A stretch of DNA of 64,000 nt from Subtercola boreus. Its GTDB lineage: Bacteria > Actinomycetota > Actinomycetes > Actinomycetales > Microbacteriaceae. Shown here piece by piece: positions 9,090 through 17,659 of the stretch. Every line of letters starts with the position of its first letter. Positions within the stretch are counted from its first letter, which is position 1. A model generated the notes under the pieces. The model did not search any database and was not told the DNA's origin. It was given only the letters and a program-made list of their open reading frames with translations. The position numbers and the translations under genes are program-made. The stretch is taken from NCBI RefSeq assembly GCF_003399635.1, contig NZ_NBXB01000029.1, positions 186,001-250,000 on the forward strand, in the 5' to 3' direction.

Positions 9090-9407
9090 TCAGGAGGTCT
9101 TCTTCGCGAGGTCGTCGGCCGCGTCTTCGGCCTTGTCCGCCACGTCGTCGGCCGTGCCGCGCACCTTGGCCGCTGCATCCTTGATCACACCGGGCGCCGC
9201 CTTGGCTGCGTCAGTGAGTTTCTCCTGCACGATCGGCGCCTTGTCGGCAACAAACTGCTCGGCGTTGTGCACGGCCTTCTGCACCTGCGGCTGATTCCAG
9301 GCCGCCTCGGCCTTCGACTTGATCTGCTCGTAGCGCCTGCGGCCGGCCGCTGAACCCGCGACGTAACCGACTCCGAAGCCGATCACCAGCAAGATTTTGC
9401 CCTTCAT
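9090..9407 (-). CDS. Small YtxH-like membrane-anchored protein
   Basis: 105 residues. A single glycine-rich N-terminal membrane segment (ILLVIGFGVGYVAGSAAG) is followed by RRRYEQIKSKAEAAW and a long amphipathic Ala/Lys/Asp helix to the C-terminus. This layout is typical of YtxH-type stress-associated proteins of actinobacteria. It lies between phoH2 and the prenyltransferase on the same strand. Function unknown. Confidence 0.7.
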   Translation of the reverse strand: MKGKILLVIGFGVGYVAGSAAGRRRYEQIKSKAEAAWNQPQVQKAVHNAEQFVADKAPIVQEKLTDAAKAAPGVIKDAAAKVRGTADDVADKAEDAADDLAKKTS

Positions 9408-9518
9408 CCGATTTCACCGTTTCTTTCGTCGTGCCGAATGTGTACACGATCGATCTTCCGGATGTTCGGGCCACGCTTCAAGGGCTTGACCTCGCCCTGC
9501 GTCATCCGGTCGACGCGG

Positions 9519-10304
9519 TCAGCTGCCGAAACGCCGATTGCGCCGTGAGAAGTCACGGAGCGCCCGCAGAAAGTCGACCTGCCGGATATCAGGGCCAAGC
9601 GCCTCCATGAAGTAGAACTCACTGTGCGCGCTCTGCCAGAGCATGAAATCGCTGAGACGCTGTTCGCCGGACGTTCTGATCACGAGATCCGGATCCGGTT
9701 GCCCACCGGTGTACAGGTGCGCACTGATCAGCTCTTCGTCGAGGTTGGCGGCGAGGTCGGCGAGCGAGTGACCGGCATCCTGGTGCGCTCGGATGATGCT
9801 CTGCACGGCATCCGCGATCTCGCTTCGTCCGCCATACCCGACGGCGAGATTGACGTGCAGCCCCGGATGCCCGGCGGTGCGCTGCTCGGCGTCGGTCAGG
9901 GCATCCACCAGCCGGTCCGGGAGGCCCTCGTTACTGCCGACGTGCTTGATACGCCAGTCACGGTAATTCGAGAGTTCTTCTGCCAGTTGGGCGATGATCT
10001 CGATCAACTCGGTGAGTTCGGCTTCGCTCCGGCTCGAGAGGTTGTCGGTCGAGAGGAGGTAGAGGGTGACGATGGAGATGCCGAGGTCGTCGCACCACTC
10101 GAGGAACTCGCGCACTTTCACGGCCCCCGCCCGGTGGCCGTGCGCGGCCGTCTCGAGCAGGTTCTGCTTGGCCCAGCGGCGATTGCCGTCGATGATCATC
10201 GCGACGTGGTGTGGGAGGTTGCCGTCATCCAGCTCCCGGCGGAGCCTCTTCTGGTAGAGCCCGTAGAGCAGGCCTCTCCCCGGGGTGTCCTGCCTGTTTC
10301 GCAC
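9519..10304 (-). CDS. uppS: Isoprenyl (cis-prenyl) transferase
   Basis: 261 residues. Condenses IPP with allylic diphosphates in the Z configuration. The family signatures are clear: MIIDGNRRWAKQ (catalytic Asp39), HGHRAGA, STDNLSSRSE and the C-terminal RTSGEQRLSDFMLWQ and SEFYF. The N-terminal LLYGLYQKRLRREL resembles the M. tuberculosis Z-farnesyl diphosphate synthase Rv1086 more than the long-chain Rv2361c, and haemolysin III is its neighbour in both genomes. A short-chain product is therefore possible. GTG start with -10 TAGCGT 6 bases upstream. Confidence 0.94.
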   Translation of the reverse strand: MRNRQDTPGRGLLYGLYQKRLRRELDDGNLPHHVAMIIDGNRRWAKQNLLETAAHGHRAGAVKVREFLEWCDDLGISIVTLYLLSTDNLSSRSEAELTELIEIIAQLAEELSNYRDWRIKHVGSNEGLPDRLVDALTDAEQRTAGHPGLHVNLAVGYGGRSEIADAVQSIIRAHQDAGHSLADLAANLDEELISAHLYTGGQPDPDLVIRTSGEQRLSDFMLWQSAHSEFYFMEALGPDIRQVDFLRALRDFSRRNRRFGS

Positions 10305-10310
10305 GAGGTA

Positions 10311-10316
10311 ACGCTA
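10311..10316 (-). promoter_or_regulatory. -10 box of leaderless uppS promoter
   Basis: TAGCGT on the minus strand, exactly 6 bases before GTG 10304. It stands back to back with the haemolysin III promoter, 46 bp away. Confidence 0.55.
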
Positions 10317-10362
10317 CCCTCCACGCGCCCAAACTCCCAGCGGGCGCCGGGCGCGCCCCGAC

Positions 10363-10368
10363 TAGGGT
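10363..10368 (+). promoter_or_regulatory. -10 box of leaderless haemolysin III promoter
   Basis: TAGGGT followed by 6 bases and ATG 10375; no ribosome binding site is present. Confidence 0.55.
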
Positions 10369-10374
10369 GGATTC

Positions 10375-11151
10375 ATGCCCGCCCAGCCCGATTCGTCGTT
10401 GACCGACGACGGTACTCCCCTGCCCCACCTGCCGCTTCTCGACGAGGCGGAGGCTCGAGAGGCCGGTGTTGAGGCCGAGCAGGTCGCCTCTGTTGCCGCA
10501 CCGCCCGCCGAGGTGAAGCCCACCTGGCGGGGCTGGATCCACGCCGGAACCTTCCCGATCGCGATCGCCGCCGGGATCGTGCTGATCGTGCTGGCCGACG
10601 GCGCAGCTGCGAAGACGTCCAGCGCTGTGTTCGCGTTCACTTCACTACTTCTGTTCGGCAACTCAGCGCTCTACCACCGTTTCAACTGGAAGCCGACGGT
10701 CAAGCGGCTGCTCAAACGCATCGACCATGCGAACATCTTCCTGCTGATCGCGGGCACGTACACTCCCCTTGCCGTGCTCGCCCTGCCTCCGGGCAAGGGC
10801 ACGTTCGTGCTCATCGCCGTCTGGGCGGCTGCCGTTCTCGGCATCGGCTTCCGGGTGTTCTGGATCGACGCCCCGCGGTGGTTGTACACCCCGCTCTACG
10901 TGCTGATGGGCGGGGCCGCGCTGCTGTTCATTGTGGACATCTTCAACGCCAACGCCGCAACGATGACGCTGGTGCTGGTCGGCGGCCTGGCCTACGTGCT
11001 CGGGGCGCTGGCCTACGGGCTCAAGCGACCGAACCCCGTGCCCGGTGTGTTCGGGTTCCACGAGATCTTCCACGCGCTGACGCTGGTCGCGTTCGCGTGC
11101 CACTGGACGGGCATCCTTCTGATCGCGATCAACCCGCCGTTCAACGGCTGA
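10375..11151 (+). CDS. Haemolysin III (PAQR/YqfA) family membrane protein
   Basis: 258 residues with seven predicted membrane helices after a 50-residue acidic N-terminal tail. Family motifs are present: NSALYHRFNW with its His, the RIDHANIF segment with Asp-His, and the C-terminal FGFHEIFHALTLVAFACHW, which together form the metal-binding site of PAQR-type proteins. The biological role in actinobacteria is unknown; the haemolysin name is historical. Divergent from uppS. Confidence 0.9.
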   Translation: MPAQPDSSLTDDGTPLPHLPLLDEAEAREAGVEAEQVASVAAPPAEVKPTWRGWIHAGTFPIAIAAGIVLIVLADGAAAKTSSAVFAFTSLLLFGNSALYHRFNWKPTVKRLLKRIDHANIFLLIAGTYTPLAVLALPPGKGTFVLIAVWAAAVLGIGFRVFWIDAPRWLYTPLYVLMGGAALLFIVDIFNANAATMTLVLVGGLAYVLGALAYGLKRPNPVPGVFGFHEIFHALTLVAFACHWTGILLIAINPPFNG

Positions 11152-11156
11152 GCCGG

Positions 11157-11489
11157 CTACTTCTTCGCGTCGAGCCCCTTGGCACCCGGCCCGCGATCGG
11201 CGGCAGCGCGCGCGGCCTCTTCGGCATCCAGCTTCTCGGCCACCTGGGCCCGCATGTTCACGCGGCGAACCCGCCTCGTCATGTCGATGATCAGCAGCAC
11301 GGCCAGCACCATCACGCCCAGGGTCACGATGAACCCGATCGTTCCGGGGGTCACCGTGTCGGGGTTGAACGCCGGATCGGTCGTCGGCGTCGGTTCGGGC
11401 GTGACCTCGGCCAGCCAGCCGAGAGCGGTTCCGACGGCGGTGTGGATGCCCGCAGAAGCCGCCAGGACGAGACTCACTTCACCGACCAT
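11157..11489 (-). CDS. Small single-pass membrane protein
   Basis: 110 residues. A hydrophobic N-terminus is followed by a Pro/Thr-rich stretch, a membrane helix (GFIVTLGVMVLAVLLIIDM) and a charged tail. It overlaps the end of mca by 16 bp and is read in the same direction, so the two are co-translated. By position it is the counterpart of the small membrane protein Rv1083 downstream of mca in M. tuberculosis. Function unknown. Confidence 0.75.
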   Translation of the reverse strand: MVGEVSLVLAASAGIHTAVGTALGWLAEVTPEPTPTTDPAFNPDTVTPGTIGFIVTLGVMVLAVLLIIDMTRRVRRVNMRAQVAEKLDAEEAARAAADRGPGAKGLDAKK

Positions 11490-12352
11490 CCGTCGTCGTC
11501 GATGCCTGCGAAGAGGTCACTCTCGAACTCTCCCTCGCCGGCTTCGGGCAGCGGCACCTTCGAGTCGATGAGCTGGTAGTCCTCGAACGGCCAGGCCTGC
11601 TGCTGCAGTTCGTTCGGCCAGAAGAAGAACGCGCTGTCGGGTGCGACCTGGGAAGCATGGGCGCGAAGGGCGTTGTCGCGGGCACCGAAGAAGGCTCCCG
11701 CGGGAACCTGCGTGGTCGCGAGGTAGGGCGTCTCGTCCATCCACCGCCTCATCTCGGTGAACGAGGCGATCAACGAGTTCTCGGGGTCGGTCTCGACGAG
11801 CAGGTCGCGGATGGCCCGCATGCGCTGCGAGCTGAAGATGCGGTCGTAGTAGAGCTTCGAGACCTGCCAGGCCGGGCCGAGCTCCGGTGCGTACGAGGCA
11901 TCGGCGGCGAGCTCGTAGGCGAGCACGGAGATGTCGTGGCAGCGGATGTGGTCGGGGTGCGGATAGCCACCCTTCTCATCGTACGTCAGCAGCACCTGCG
12001 GCTTCTGCTCGCGGATGAGGTGCACCAGCGGCCGCACGCTCAGCGAGGTATCGATCGCGGCGAACGCATTCGCCGGCAACGCTTCGCCGTTCTCGGGAAG
12101 CCCGGAATCGGCGTATCCCAGCCAGCGGTGCTCGAACCCGACCGCGGCCTGGGCGGCAGCCATCTCGACCCGGCGGAGACCCGGCATGTCGCGGTCGCCC
12201 CATGCACGAAGTTCAAGCCCCTCGTTCAGGATGTCGCCCCGCTCGCCGCCCGTGCAACTGACAACCATCACGTGGTCTCCGCGGTCCACGTAGTAGGCGT
12301 AGGTGGCGGCACCCTTGCTCGATTCGTCATCGGGATGGGCGTGCACGGCCAT
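11474..12352 (-). CDS. mca: Mycothiol S-conjugate amidase
   Basis: 292 residues from ATG 12352. Zinc amidase that cleaves mycothiol conjugates of electrophiles and antibiotics so the mercapturic acid can be exported. The LmbE/PIG-L fold is marked by HAHPDDESSKGAA at the N-terminus and HPDHIRCHDISVLAYE. The length and C-terminal part fit Mca rather than the deacetylase MshB. The start is odd: the good ribosome site GAGGAG is 24 bases before ATG 12352, is adjacent to an in-frame TTG (12376), and lies 9 bases before an in-frame CTG (12367). A CTG start is possible. Confidence 0.92.
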   Translation of the reverse strand: MAVHAHPDDESSKGAATYAYYVDRGDHVMVVSCTGGERGDILNEGLELRAWGDRDMPGLRRVEMAAAQAAVGFEHRWLGYADSGLPENGEALPANAFAAIDTSLSVRPLVHLIREQKPQVLLTYDEKGGYPHPDHIRCHDISVLAYELAADASYAPELGPAWQVSKLYYDRIFSSQRMRAIRDLLVETDPENSLIASFTEMRRWMDETPYLATTQVPAGAFFGARDNALRAHASQVAPDSAFFFWPNELQQQAWPFEDYQLIDSKVPLPEAGEGEFESDLFAGIDDDGWSVK

Positions 12353-12395
12353 GAGACGAAGTACCAGCTGTCTCAACTCCTCAGCTAAGCGAACT

Positions 12396-12411
12396 ACCCT
12401 GTAGTCAGGGT
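12396..12411. promoter_or_regulatory. Palindrome between divergent mca and DUF4307 genes
   Basis: ACCCTG-TAGT-CAGGGT, a perfect 6-bp inverted repeat with a 4-base centre, lies 44 bp upstream of mca and 97 bp upstream of the DUF4307 gene. It could be an operator for either. No regulator is known. Confidence 0.35.
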
Positions 12412-12507
12412 CGAAGATTCTGCCGGAGAATTCCGACTCGACCAGACTAATCGTTCGGCCCGGGGCTTCTCGCCCCCGGTCGAGTACCCACCAAGGAGAG
12501 CTGGCAC

Positions 12508-12984
12508 GTGAGCGAGGACGAGCGGAGCGAAGACGGACCGTTCGCGGCCGCCTCGGAAGCACTGGCACCCTCATCGACGCGGCCACCGGCATCCACCGTT
12601 CGCGGAGAACGCTACGGAAACACGGCGAAGTCCCGGGGCCGCGGCCGCCTGATCGCGCTCGCCTTCGGGGCCGCTGTCGTCGTCGTGATCGGCTCGTGGG
12701 TCGTCTGGGCGGGGCTCGACAGCTCGCGATCCACAGTCAATGCTCAGGACAAGGGCCACGTCGTCGTCAGCAACACCCGCGTCGACGTGACGTTCGACGT
12801 ATCTGTCGACCGCGGCATCGCGACCGCCTGCGCCGTGCAGGCCCAGAACGAGCAGCACGCCGTCGTCGGCTGGAAGGTCGTCGACATCCCGGCCTCCACG
12901 CAGCGCGACCAGGAGGTCACGACCACGGTGCTGACGACCGAGCCCGCGGTCACGGGTTTGATCTACAGCTGCTGGCTCACGTAA
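12508..12984 (+). CDS. DUF4307 membrane protein
   Basis: 158 residues. A disordered N-terminal 40 residues and RGRLIALAFGAAVVVVIGSW membrane helix precede an extracytoplasmic domain with two conserved cysteines (TACAVQAQN and YSCWLT). GTG start with AAGGAG upstream. Matches the actinobacterial DUF4307 family, which sits between mca and greA in M. tuberculosis as Rv1081c. Function unknown. Confidence 0.85.
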   Translation: MSEDERSEDGPFAAASEALAPSSTRPPASTVRGERYGNTAKSRGRGRLIALAFGAAVVVVIGSWVVWAGLDSSRSTVNAQDKGHVVVSNTRVDVTFDVSVDRGIATACAVQAQNEQHAVVGWKVVDIPASTQRDQEVTTTVLTTEPAVTGLIYSCWLT

Positions 12985-13012
12985 AATCATCGCTTTGAGC
13001 TAAGGAGTTCGC

Positions 13013-13501
13013 ATGGCGGAGCACGCAGAAGTCAGCTGGCTGACCCAGGAGGCGTACGACCGTCTGGCGAACGAACTCGAATACGCCAGCACGACCGGGC
13101 GCCAGGAGATCACCGACAAGATCCAGTCGGCCCGTGAAGAGGGCGATCTCAAGGAGAACAGCGGCTATCACGCTGCCAAAGACGAGCAGGGCAAGATCGA
13201 GGCGCGCATCCGGTTCCTCACCAACCTGCTGAAGACGGCTCAGGTCAGCGCGGCACCCGAGAGCCACGGCGTCGTGGTTCCCGGAACGGTCATCACGGCG
13301 ATCATTGCGGGTGACGAGAGCGTTTTCCTGCTCGGCAGCCGCGAGATCGCGGGCGAGAGCGACCTCGACGTGTACTCGGAGAAGAGCCCGCTCGGCACGG
13401 CGATCCTCGGCCTCGCCGTCGGCGACACCACCACCTACGAGGCTCCCAACGGCCGCGCCATCACGGTGAAGGTGACGGCCGTCGAGAACTACACCGGCTG
13501 A
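13013..13501 (+). CDS. greA: Transcription elongation factor GreA
   Basis: 162 residues. Binds RNA polymerase and rescues backtracked complexes by stimulating transcript cleavage. The N-terminal coiled coil carries the acidic tip REEGDLKENSGYHAAKDEQG with the conserved Asp-Glu residues; the C-terminal FKBP-like domain follows (LLGSREIA, SPLGTAILG). AAGGAG precedes the ATG. A possible -10 TAAAAT sits at the end of the DUF4307 gene, about 30 bp upstream. Confidence 0.97.
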   Translation: MAEHAEVSWLTQEAYDRLANELEYASTTGRQEITDKIQSAREEGDLKENSGYHAAKDEQGKIEARIRFLTNLLKTAQVSAAPESHGVVVPGTVITAIIAGDESVFLLGSREIAGESDLDVYSEKSPLGTAILGLAVGDTTTYEAPNGRAITVKVTAVENYTG

Positions 13502-13563
13502 CCGCCTGCGGGGCGTACGCCCGCGCCCGTCCCCGCTGAGCCGCTCGGCCCGCCGCTCCCTTC

Positions 13564-13621
13564 GGACTGCGGGCAGAAAAGCACGCAAAAGACCGTTTTA
13601 GGGGGTTTTTGCCCTCAGTCC
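13564..13621. terminator. Bidirectional terminator hairpin between greA and ilvA
   Basis: Arms GGACTGCGGGCAGAAAA (13564-13580) and TTTTTGCCCTCAGTCC (13606-13621) pair with one mismatch and one bulge. An inner GCAAAA/TTTTTGC stem is also possible. The A-rich and T-rich ends give partial U-tracts on both strands. Confidence 0.65.
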
Positions 13622-13660
13622 CTCTGTGGGAAATGGGTGAGGTGAGGCGGGGCGGGCGGG

Positions 13661-14923
13661 TCAGTCCAGAACGAGGCGGGCGTCGTAGCCGGCGTCGCGA
13701 AGCTTCGCCACCACCTCTGCACGGTGCTCGGGACCACGGGTCTCTACGCTCAGCTCGAGCTCGACCTCGCTGAGCTGCAGGCCCCGGCCGTGCCGCGTAT
13801 GCAGCACCTCGATCACGTTCGCATTCGCCTCCGCCACGATCTCGGCGGTTCGGGCGAGTTGGCCCGGTCGATCGGGCAGCATGATCTTGAGCTTCAGGTA
13901 CCTGTCACTGGCGGCGAGCCCGTGGCTGATCACACGCTGCATGAGCAGGGGGTCGATGTTGCCGCCCGAGAGGATGACGACGGTCGTTCCCGGATCCTCC
14001 CCCACCTGGTCGGAGAGGATCGCCGCCACGCCGACCGCGCCGGCCGGCTCGACCACGAGTTTCGCCCGTTCGAGCAGCACGAGGATCGCCCGGGCGATGT
14101 CGGCCTCGCTGACCGTCACGATCTCATCGACGAGCTCACGGATGATCTCGAAGTTCAGGGCACCGGGCTTCGCCACCGAGATACCGTCGGCGATCGTCGC
14201 CGACGTGCGGATCAGCGTCGGCTCCCCCATGGCGAGCGACGGTGGGTAGGCCGCGGCGTTCGCAGCCTGCACTCCGATGATCCGAATGCTCCGCCCCTCG
14301 GCCGCGGCACGCTGCTTGAGCGCGCTCGCCACCCCCGAAATCAGGCCGCCGCCGCCGATCGGAACGATGACCGTGCGCGCATCCGGAGCCTGCTCGAAGA
14401 TCTCGAGCCCGAGCGTGCCCTGGCCGACGATGACGTCGGGATGATCGAAGGGAGGTATCAGCACGGCACCGGTCGTCGCGGCGAACTCCGCCGCTGCCGC
14501 CAGGGGTTCCTCGACGGTGTGGCCGCGCAGCAGCACATCCGCGCCGTAGTCCCTTGTCGCCTGGAGCTTCGGGAGGGCGACGCCGAGCGGCATGAAGATC
14601 GTCGCCTTGATGCCGAGTTCGCGGGCCGCGAAGGCGACCCCCTGCGCGTGATTGCCGGCCGAGGCTGCCACGACACCGCGCGCCTTCTCATCTGGCGTCA
14701 GCCGCGACATCCGGTAGTAGGCACCACGGATCTTGTACGAGCCGGTGCGCTGGAGGTTCTCGAGCTTCAACAGCACCTCGGAGCCCAGCACCTCAGCGAG
14801 GTAGCGCGACGTCTCCATGGGGGTACTCTGGGCGACCTTCGAGACGACGGCCCGCGCGGCCTGGATGTCGGCGAGCAGCGGGACTGCGGAACGGGTCTGC
14901 GAGGGCGCGGGGGTCTCAAGCAT
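13661..14923 (-). CDS. ilvA: Threonine ammonia-lyase
   Basis: 420 residues. PLP enzyme that converts threonine to 2-oxobutyrate for isoleucine synthesis or catabolism. Lys64 in GSYKIRGAYY binds PLP; SAGNHAQG and the GGGGLISG phosphate-binding loop are present. One C-terminal ACT-like domain (SDRYLKLKIMLPDRPGQLA) indicates the short regulatory type with a single domain, unlike E. coli IlvA with two. It overlaps the upstream AI-2E transporter gene by 8 bp. Confidence 0.95.
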   Translation of the reverse strand: MLETPAPSQTRSAVPLLADIQAARAVVSKVAQSTPMETSRYLAEVLGSEVLLKLENLQRTGSYKIRGAYYRMSRLTPDEKARGVVAASAGNHAQGVAFAARELGIKATIFMPLGVALPKLQATRDYGADVLLRGHTVEEPLAAAAEFAATTGAVLIPPFDHPDVIVGQGTLGLEIFEQAPDARTVIVPIGGGGLISGVASALKQRAAAEGRSIRIIGVQAANAAAYPPSLAMGEPTLIRTSATIADGISVAKPGALNFEIIRELVDEIVTVSEADIARAILVLLERAKLVVEPAGAVGVAAILSDQVGEDPGTTVVILSGGNIDPLLMQRVISHGLAASDRYLKLKIMLPDRPGQLARTAEIVAEANANVIEVLHTRHGRGLQLSEVELELSVETRGPEHRAEVVAKLRDAGYDARLVLD

Positions 14924-16139
14924 CGGGTGTTAATTCTTTCGGGTCGGATTTCGCCTGCCAGATTCCACTCGCTATGTACTTCACCATCACGTTCAGGGTG
15001 GCGATGAGTGGCACAGCGAAAAAGGCACCCGGGATACCTGCGATGATACTTCCCCCCGCCACAGCCAACACGACTGCCAGCGGATGCACCTTGACCGCCG
15101 TTCCCATGACAAGCGGTTGCAGCACGTGGCCTTCGATCTGCTGCACGAGCAGAACGACGCCGAGCATCACGAGAGCGATCACCCAACCGTTGTAGACGAG
15201 CGCGATGAAGATGGCGACAGCGCCCGTGAGCACGGCGCCGACGACGGGGATGAACGAGCCCAGGAAGACCAGCACGGCCACAGGCACGGCGAGCGGGACT
15301 CCGAGCAGGAACGCCCCGAGCCCGATTCCGACCGCATCGACGAACGCGACCAGGATCTGCACCTTCACAAAGCTCTGCAGGGTGTGCCAGCCGGCCTTGC
15401 CGGCCCCGTCGACGCCCGCGCGTGCACGCTTCGGGAAGACACGGACCAGCCAGTTCCAGATGCCCTTTCCGTCGATCAGGATGAAGAGTGTCGAGAAGAG
15501 CACCAGCAGCACCCCGGTCAGCACGTGGGTCAGGGTCGACCCGACGCTCAACGCCCCGCTGACAAGAGCCGAACTGTCGTTCTGGATGGCCTGGAACGCC
15601 TGCCCGATGTATCCGCTGATCTGGTCGTCACTCAGCTGCAGCGGGCCGGTCTTCAACCAGTCGCGCAGCTCGTTGTACGAGTTGGTGCTCTGAGACTTCA
15701 GATCGGCATAGCCCGACGAGATCTGCGTGGTCACGAGGAAACCGAGCGCGCCGATGACGATGAAGACGCTGAGGATCGCCACGACGATCGCCAGCCACTT
15801 CGGCCAGTGGTGGCGGATCAGGAAGTTCTTGAACGGAACGAGCAGCGCGCTCAGCACGACGGCGATGAGAAGCGGGATGATCACCAGCGAGAACTGCGCC
15901 AGCACGAACAGCAGCGCCGCCAGCGCGCCCGCGATGACCAGGAGCCGCCACGCCCACGCGCCGGCGATCTGCATGCCCGGGGGCACGGATCCGGAAGCCG
16001 CAGCAGCGGTCGCGGTGGCCTCGGTGCCGCTCGCTGAGGACTCTGCGACCTCGTACCGCGCGTCGAGCGCGGCGCGCCGCCTCGCGATGAAGCCGACGCG
16101 GCGCCCGGGGCGACCTGGGGAAGGGGCTGTGCCTGACAT
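14916..16139 (-). CDS. AI-2E family (PerM-type) transporter
   Basis: 407 residues with about eight membrane helices after a 60-residue disordered N-terminus. Typical features are the WPKWLAIVVAILSV region, the soluble segment between helices 3 and 4, and the C-terminal FIPVVGAVLTGAVAIFIAL and VMGTAVKVHPLAVVLAV motifs. Members are exporters or ion antiporters; the autoinducer-2 name derives from TqsA and need not apply. Leaderless start: TAGAAT, 6 bases, ATG. Co-transcribed with ilvA, which it overlaps by 8 bp. Confidence 0.9.
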   Translation of the reverse strand: MSGTAPSPGRPGRRVGFIARRRAALDARYEVAESSASGTEATATAAAASGSVPPGMQIAGAWAWRLLVIAGALAALLFVLAQFSLVIIPLLIAVVLSALLVPFKNFLIRHHWPKWLAIVVAILSVFIVIGALGFLVTTQISSGYADLKSQSTNSYNELRDWLKTGPLQLSDDQISGYIGQAFQAIQNDSSALVSGALSVGSTLTHVLTGVLLVLFSTLFILIDGKGIWNWLVRVFPKRARAGVDGAGKAGWHTLQSFVKVQILVAFVDAVGIGLGAFLLGVPLAVPVAVLVFLGSFIPVVGAVLTGAVAIFIALVYNGWVIALVMLGVVLLVQQIEGHVLQPLVMGTAVKVHPLAVVLAVAGGSIIAGIPGAFFAVPLIATLNVMVKYIASGIWQAKSDPKELTPDA

Positions 16140-16145
16140 TTCCCC

Positions 16146-16151
16146 ATTCTA
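16146..16151 (-). promoter_or_regulatory. -10 box of leaderless AI-2E transporter-ilvA promoter
   Basis: TAGAAT on the minus strand, 6 bases before ATG 16139; identical hexamer and spacing to ispH. Confidence 0.55.
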
Positions 16152-16265
16152 GGAGTTCGGCGCGGGAGCGGTATCCGTACGGGCACAGGTTGTGGATGGA
16201 TGTCGCGGGGTTGCTCCCTGGGGACGAGAAGAGGGGTCCTCCGCTCCGGTGTCGGAGGTCTACGC

Positions 16266-16271
16266 TAGGGT
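16266..16271 (+). promoter_or_regulatory. -10 box of leaderless glycosylase promoter
   Basis: TAGGGT followed by 6 bases and GTG 16278. Confidence 0.5.
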
Positions 16272-16277
16272 CGGAGG

Positions 16278-17564
16278 GTGGTTGATTCGATGTCTGCAGC
16301 GCTCGCCCGGCGGGTCGCCCTCGCAGCCCAGGGGTTCGGTGCGGCGCGCGCGGTCGGCTCCGCGACATCCGCACCCGCCACACCTGCTGCCGCGACATCC
16401 GCACCTGCCACGGCCGCAGCCACCACACCGGGCCTCCGGCAGCTCACGCCACTGGTGGCGAAGCTCGCGCTGCTGCAGATCGACTCCGTGAATGTGTTCG
16501 AGCGCAGCCACTACCTGCCCGTTTTCGCCAGGGCCGGCGCCTACGACAAGGCCGAACTCGACCGTCTGACCTACGGCCCGCGGATGGTCGAGTACTGGGC
16601 GCACGTGGCTTCGTTCATCCCGGTCACGACACTTCCTCTCCTGCAGTGGCGTATGGACGACTACCGTTCACGCGCGAGCGCCGGTGCGGACACGTGGACG
16701 GCCGCCAATCCGCAGATGATCGAGTGGCTGCAGGGCGAGCTCGCCGAGAAGGGGCCGATGACGGCCAGCGCGTTCGAGCACGAGAGCAACAGGCGGAACG
16801 GCCCGTGGTGGGGCTGGTCGGATGTGAAGATCGGCCTCGAGACGCTGTTCCGCTGGGGTGACGTGGTCTCCGCGGGGCGCACCCGATTCGAGCGCCTCTA
16901 CGCCCTGCCGTCGCAGGCGTTGCCGGCGGCAGTGGTCTCTGCGATGCAGGAGGCCCCGCTGCCTCGAGCGGAGGCAGTTCGTGGACTCGTGTCCCAGTCG
17001 GCCCGCGCGCTGGGGGTGGCGACACTCGGTGACATCGCCGACTACTTCCGGCTGAAGACGGTGGATGCGCTGCCCGCCGTCCGCGCTCTCGAGGAGTCGG
17101 GCGAACTGCTGCCCGTCGCCGTCGACGGTTGGCACCGTCCCGCCTGGCTGCACCGTGATGCGCGGCTGCCCCGCCGGATGGATGCTGCGGCCATCCTGTC
17201 GCCGTTCGATCCTGTCGTCTGGCGCCGCGAACGGGCCGAGCGGCTCTTCGACTTCCATTACCGCATCGAGATCTACACGCCGCAACCCAAACGCATCTTC
17301 GGCTACTACGTGCTGCCCGTGCTGATCGACGACCGGGTCGTCGGCCGCGTCGACCTGAAGAGTGACCGGCAGGCCGGCGTCCTCCGTGTGCAGTCCGCGT
17401 GGATCGAGCCGTGGGTCTCGCCGACGGCGTTCCCGACCATCGCGGCGCGCCTCGCCGCCGTGCTCCGCACCACCGCCGCGTGGCAGGGCCTCGACGCCAT
17501 CGCGGTCATGCCCGCCGGCACCTTCGCGGCCCCCCTCGCGGCGGAGCTCGCCCTCCCCGCCTGA
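16278..17564 (+). CDS. YcaQ/AlkZ-like winged-helix DNA glycosylase
   Basis: 428 residues, HTH_42 superfamily. Relatives unhook DNA interstrand crosslinks and remove bulky alkylated bases. The catalytic Gln-x-Asp motif of the YcaQ branch is visible in LALLQIDSVNVFERSHYLP, and YWAHVASFIP and LSPFDPVVWRRERAERLFDF are conserved segments. Tandem winged helices form the core. The N-terminus carries an Ala/Thr/Ser/Pro insertion of about 25 residues encoded by an imperfect 27-bp duplication (16367-16420), which is absent from family members I know. Start GTG 16278 is supported by the -10 box; ATG 16290 is the alternative. Confidence 0.85.
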   Translation: MVDSMSAALARRVALAAQGFGAARAVGSATSAPATPAAATSAPATAAATTPGLRQLTPLVAKLALLQIDSVNVFERSHYLPVFARAGAYDKAELDRLTYGPRMVEYWAHVASFIPVTTLPLLQWRMDDYRSRASAGADTWTAANPQMIEWLQGELAEKGPMTASAFEHESNRRNGPWWGWSDVKIGLETLFRWGDVVSAGRTRFERLYALPSQALPAAVVSAMQEAPLPRAEAVRGLVSQSARALGVATLGDIADYFRLKTVDALPAVRALEESGELLPVAVDGWHRPAWLHRDARLPRRMDAAAILSPFDPVVWRRERAERLFDFHYRIEIYTPQPKRIFGYYVLPVLIDDRVVGRVDLKSDRQAGVLRVQSAWIEPWVSPTAFPTIAARLAAVLRTTAAWQGLDAIAVMPAGTFAAPLAAELALPA

Positions 17565-17592
17565 CCCGCTCGTGCGTCGGCGTGCTCAGCCC

Positions 17593-17642
17593 GAAGTGGT
17601 TTTCCGCCCCAAAACTGGAAGTTGGGGGCGGAAAGCGACTTC
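17593..17642. terminator. Hairpin 1 between convergent glycosylase and htpX genes
   Basis: Arms of 18 bp (17593-17610 and 17624-17642) around GAAGTGGTTTTCCGCCCC pair with two mismatches. Loop 13 bases. Confidence 0.6.
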
Positions 17643-17659
17643 TTGATCGTGTGGGCGGC

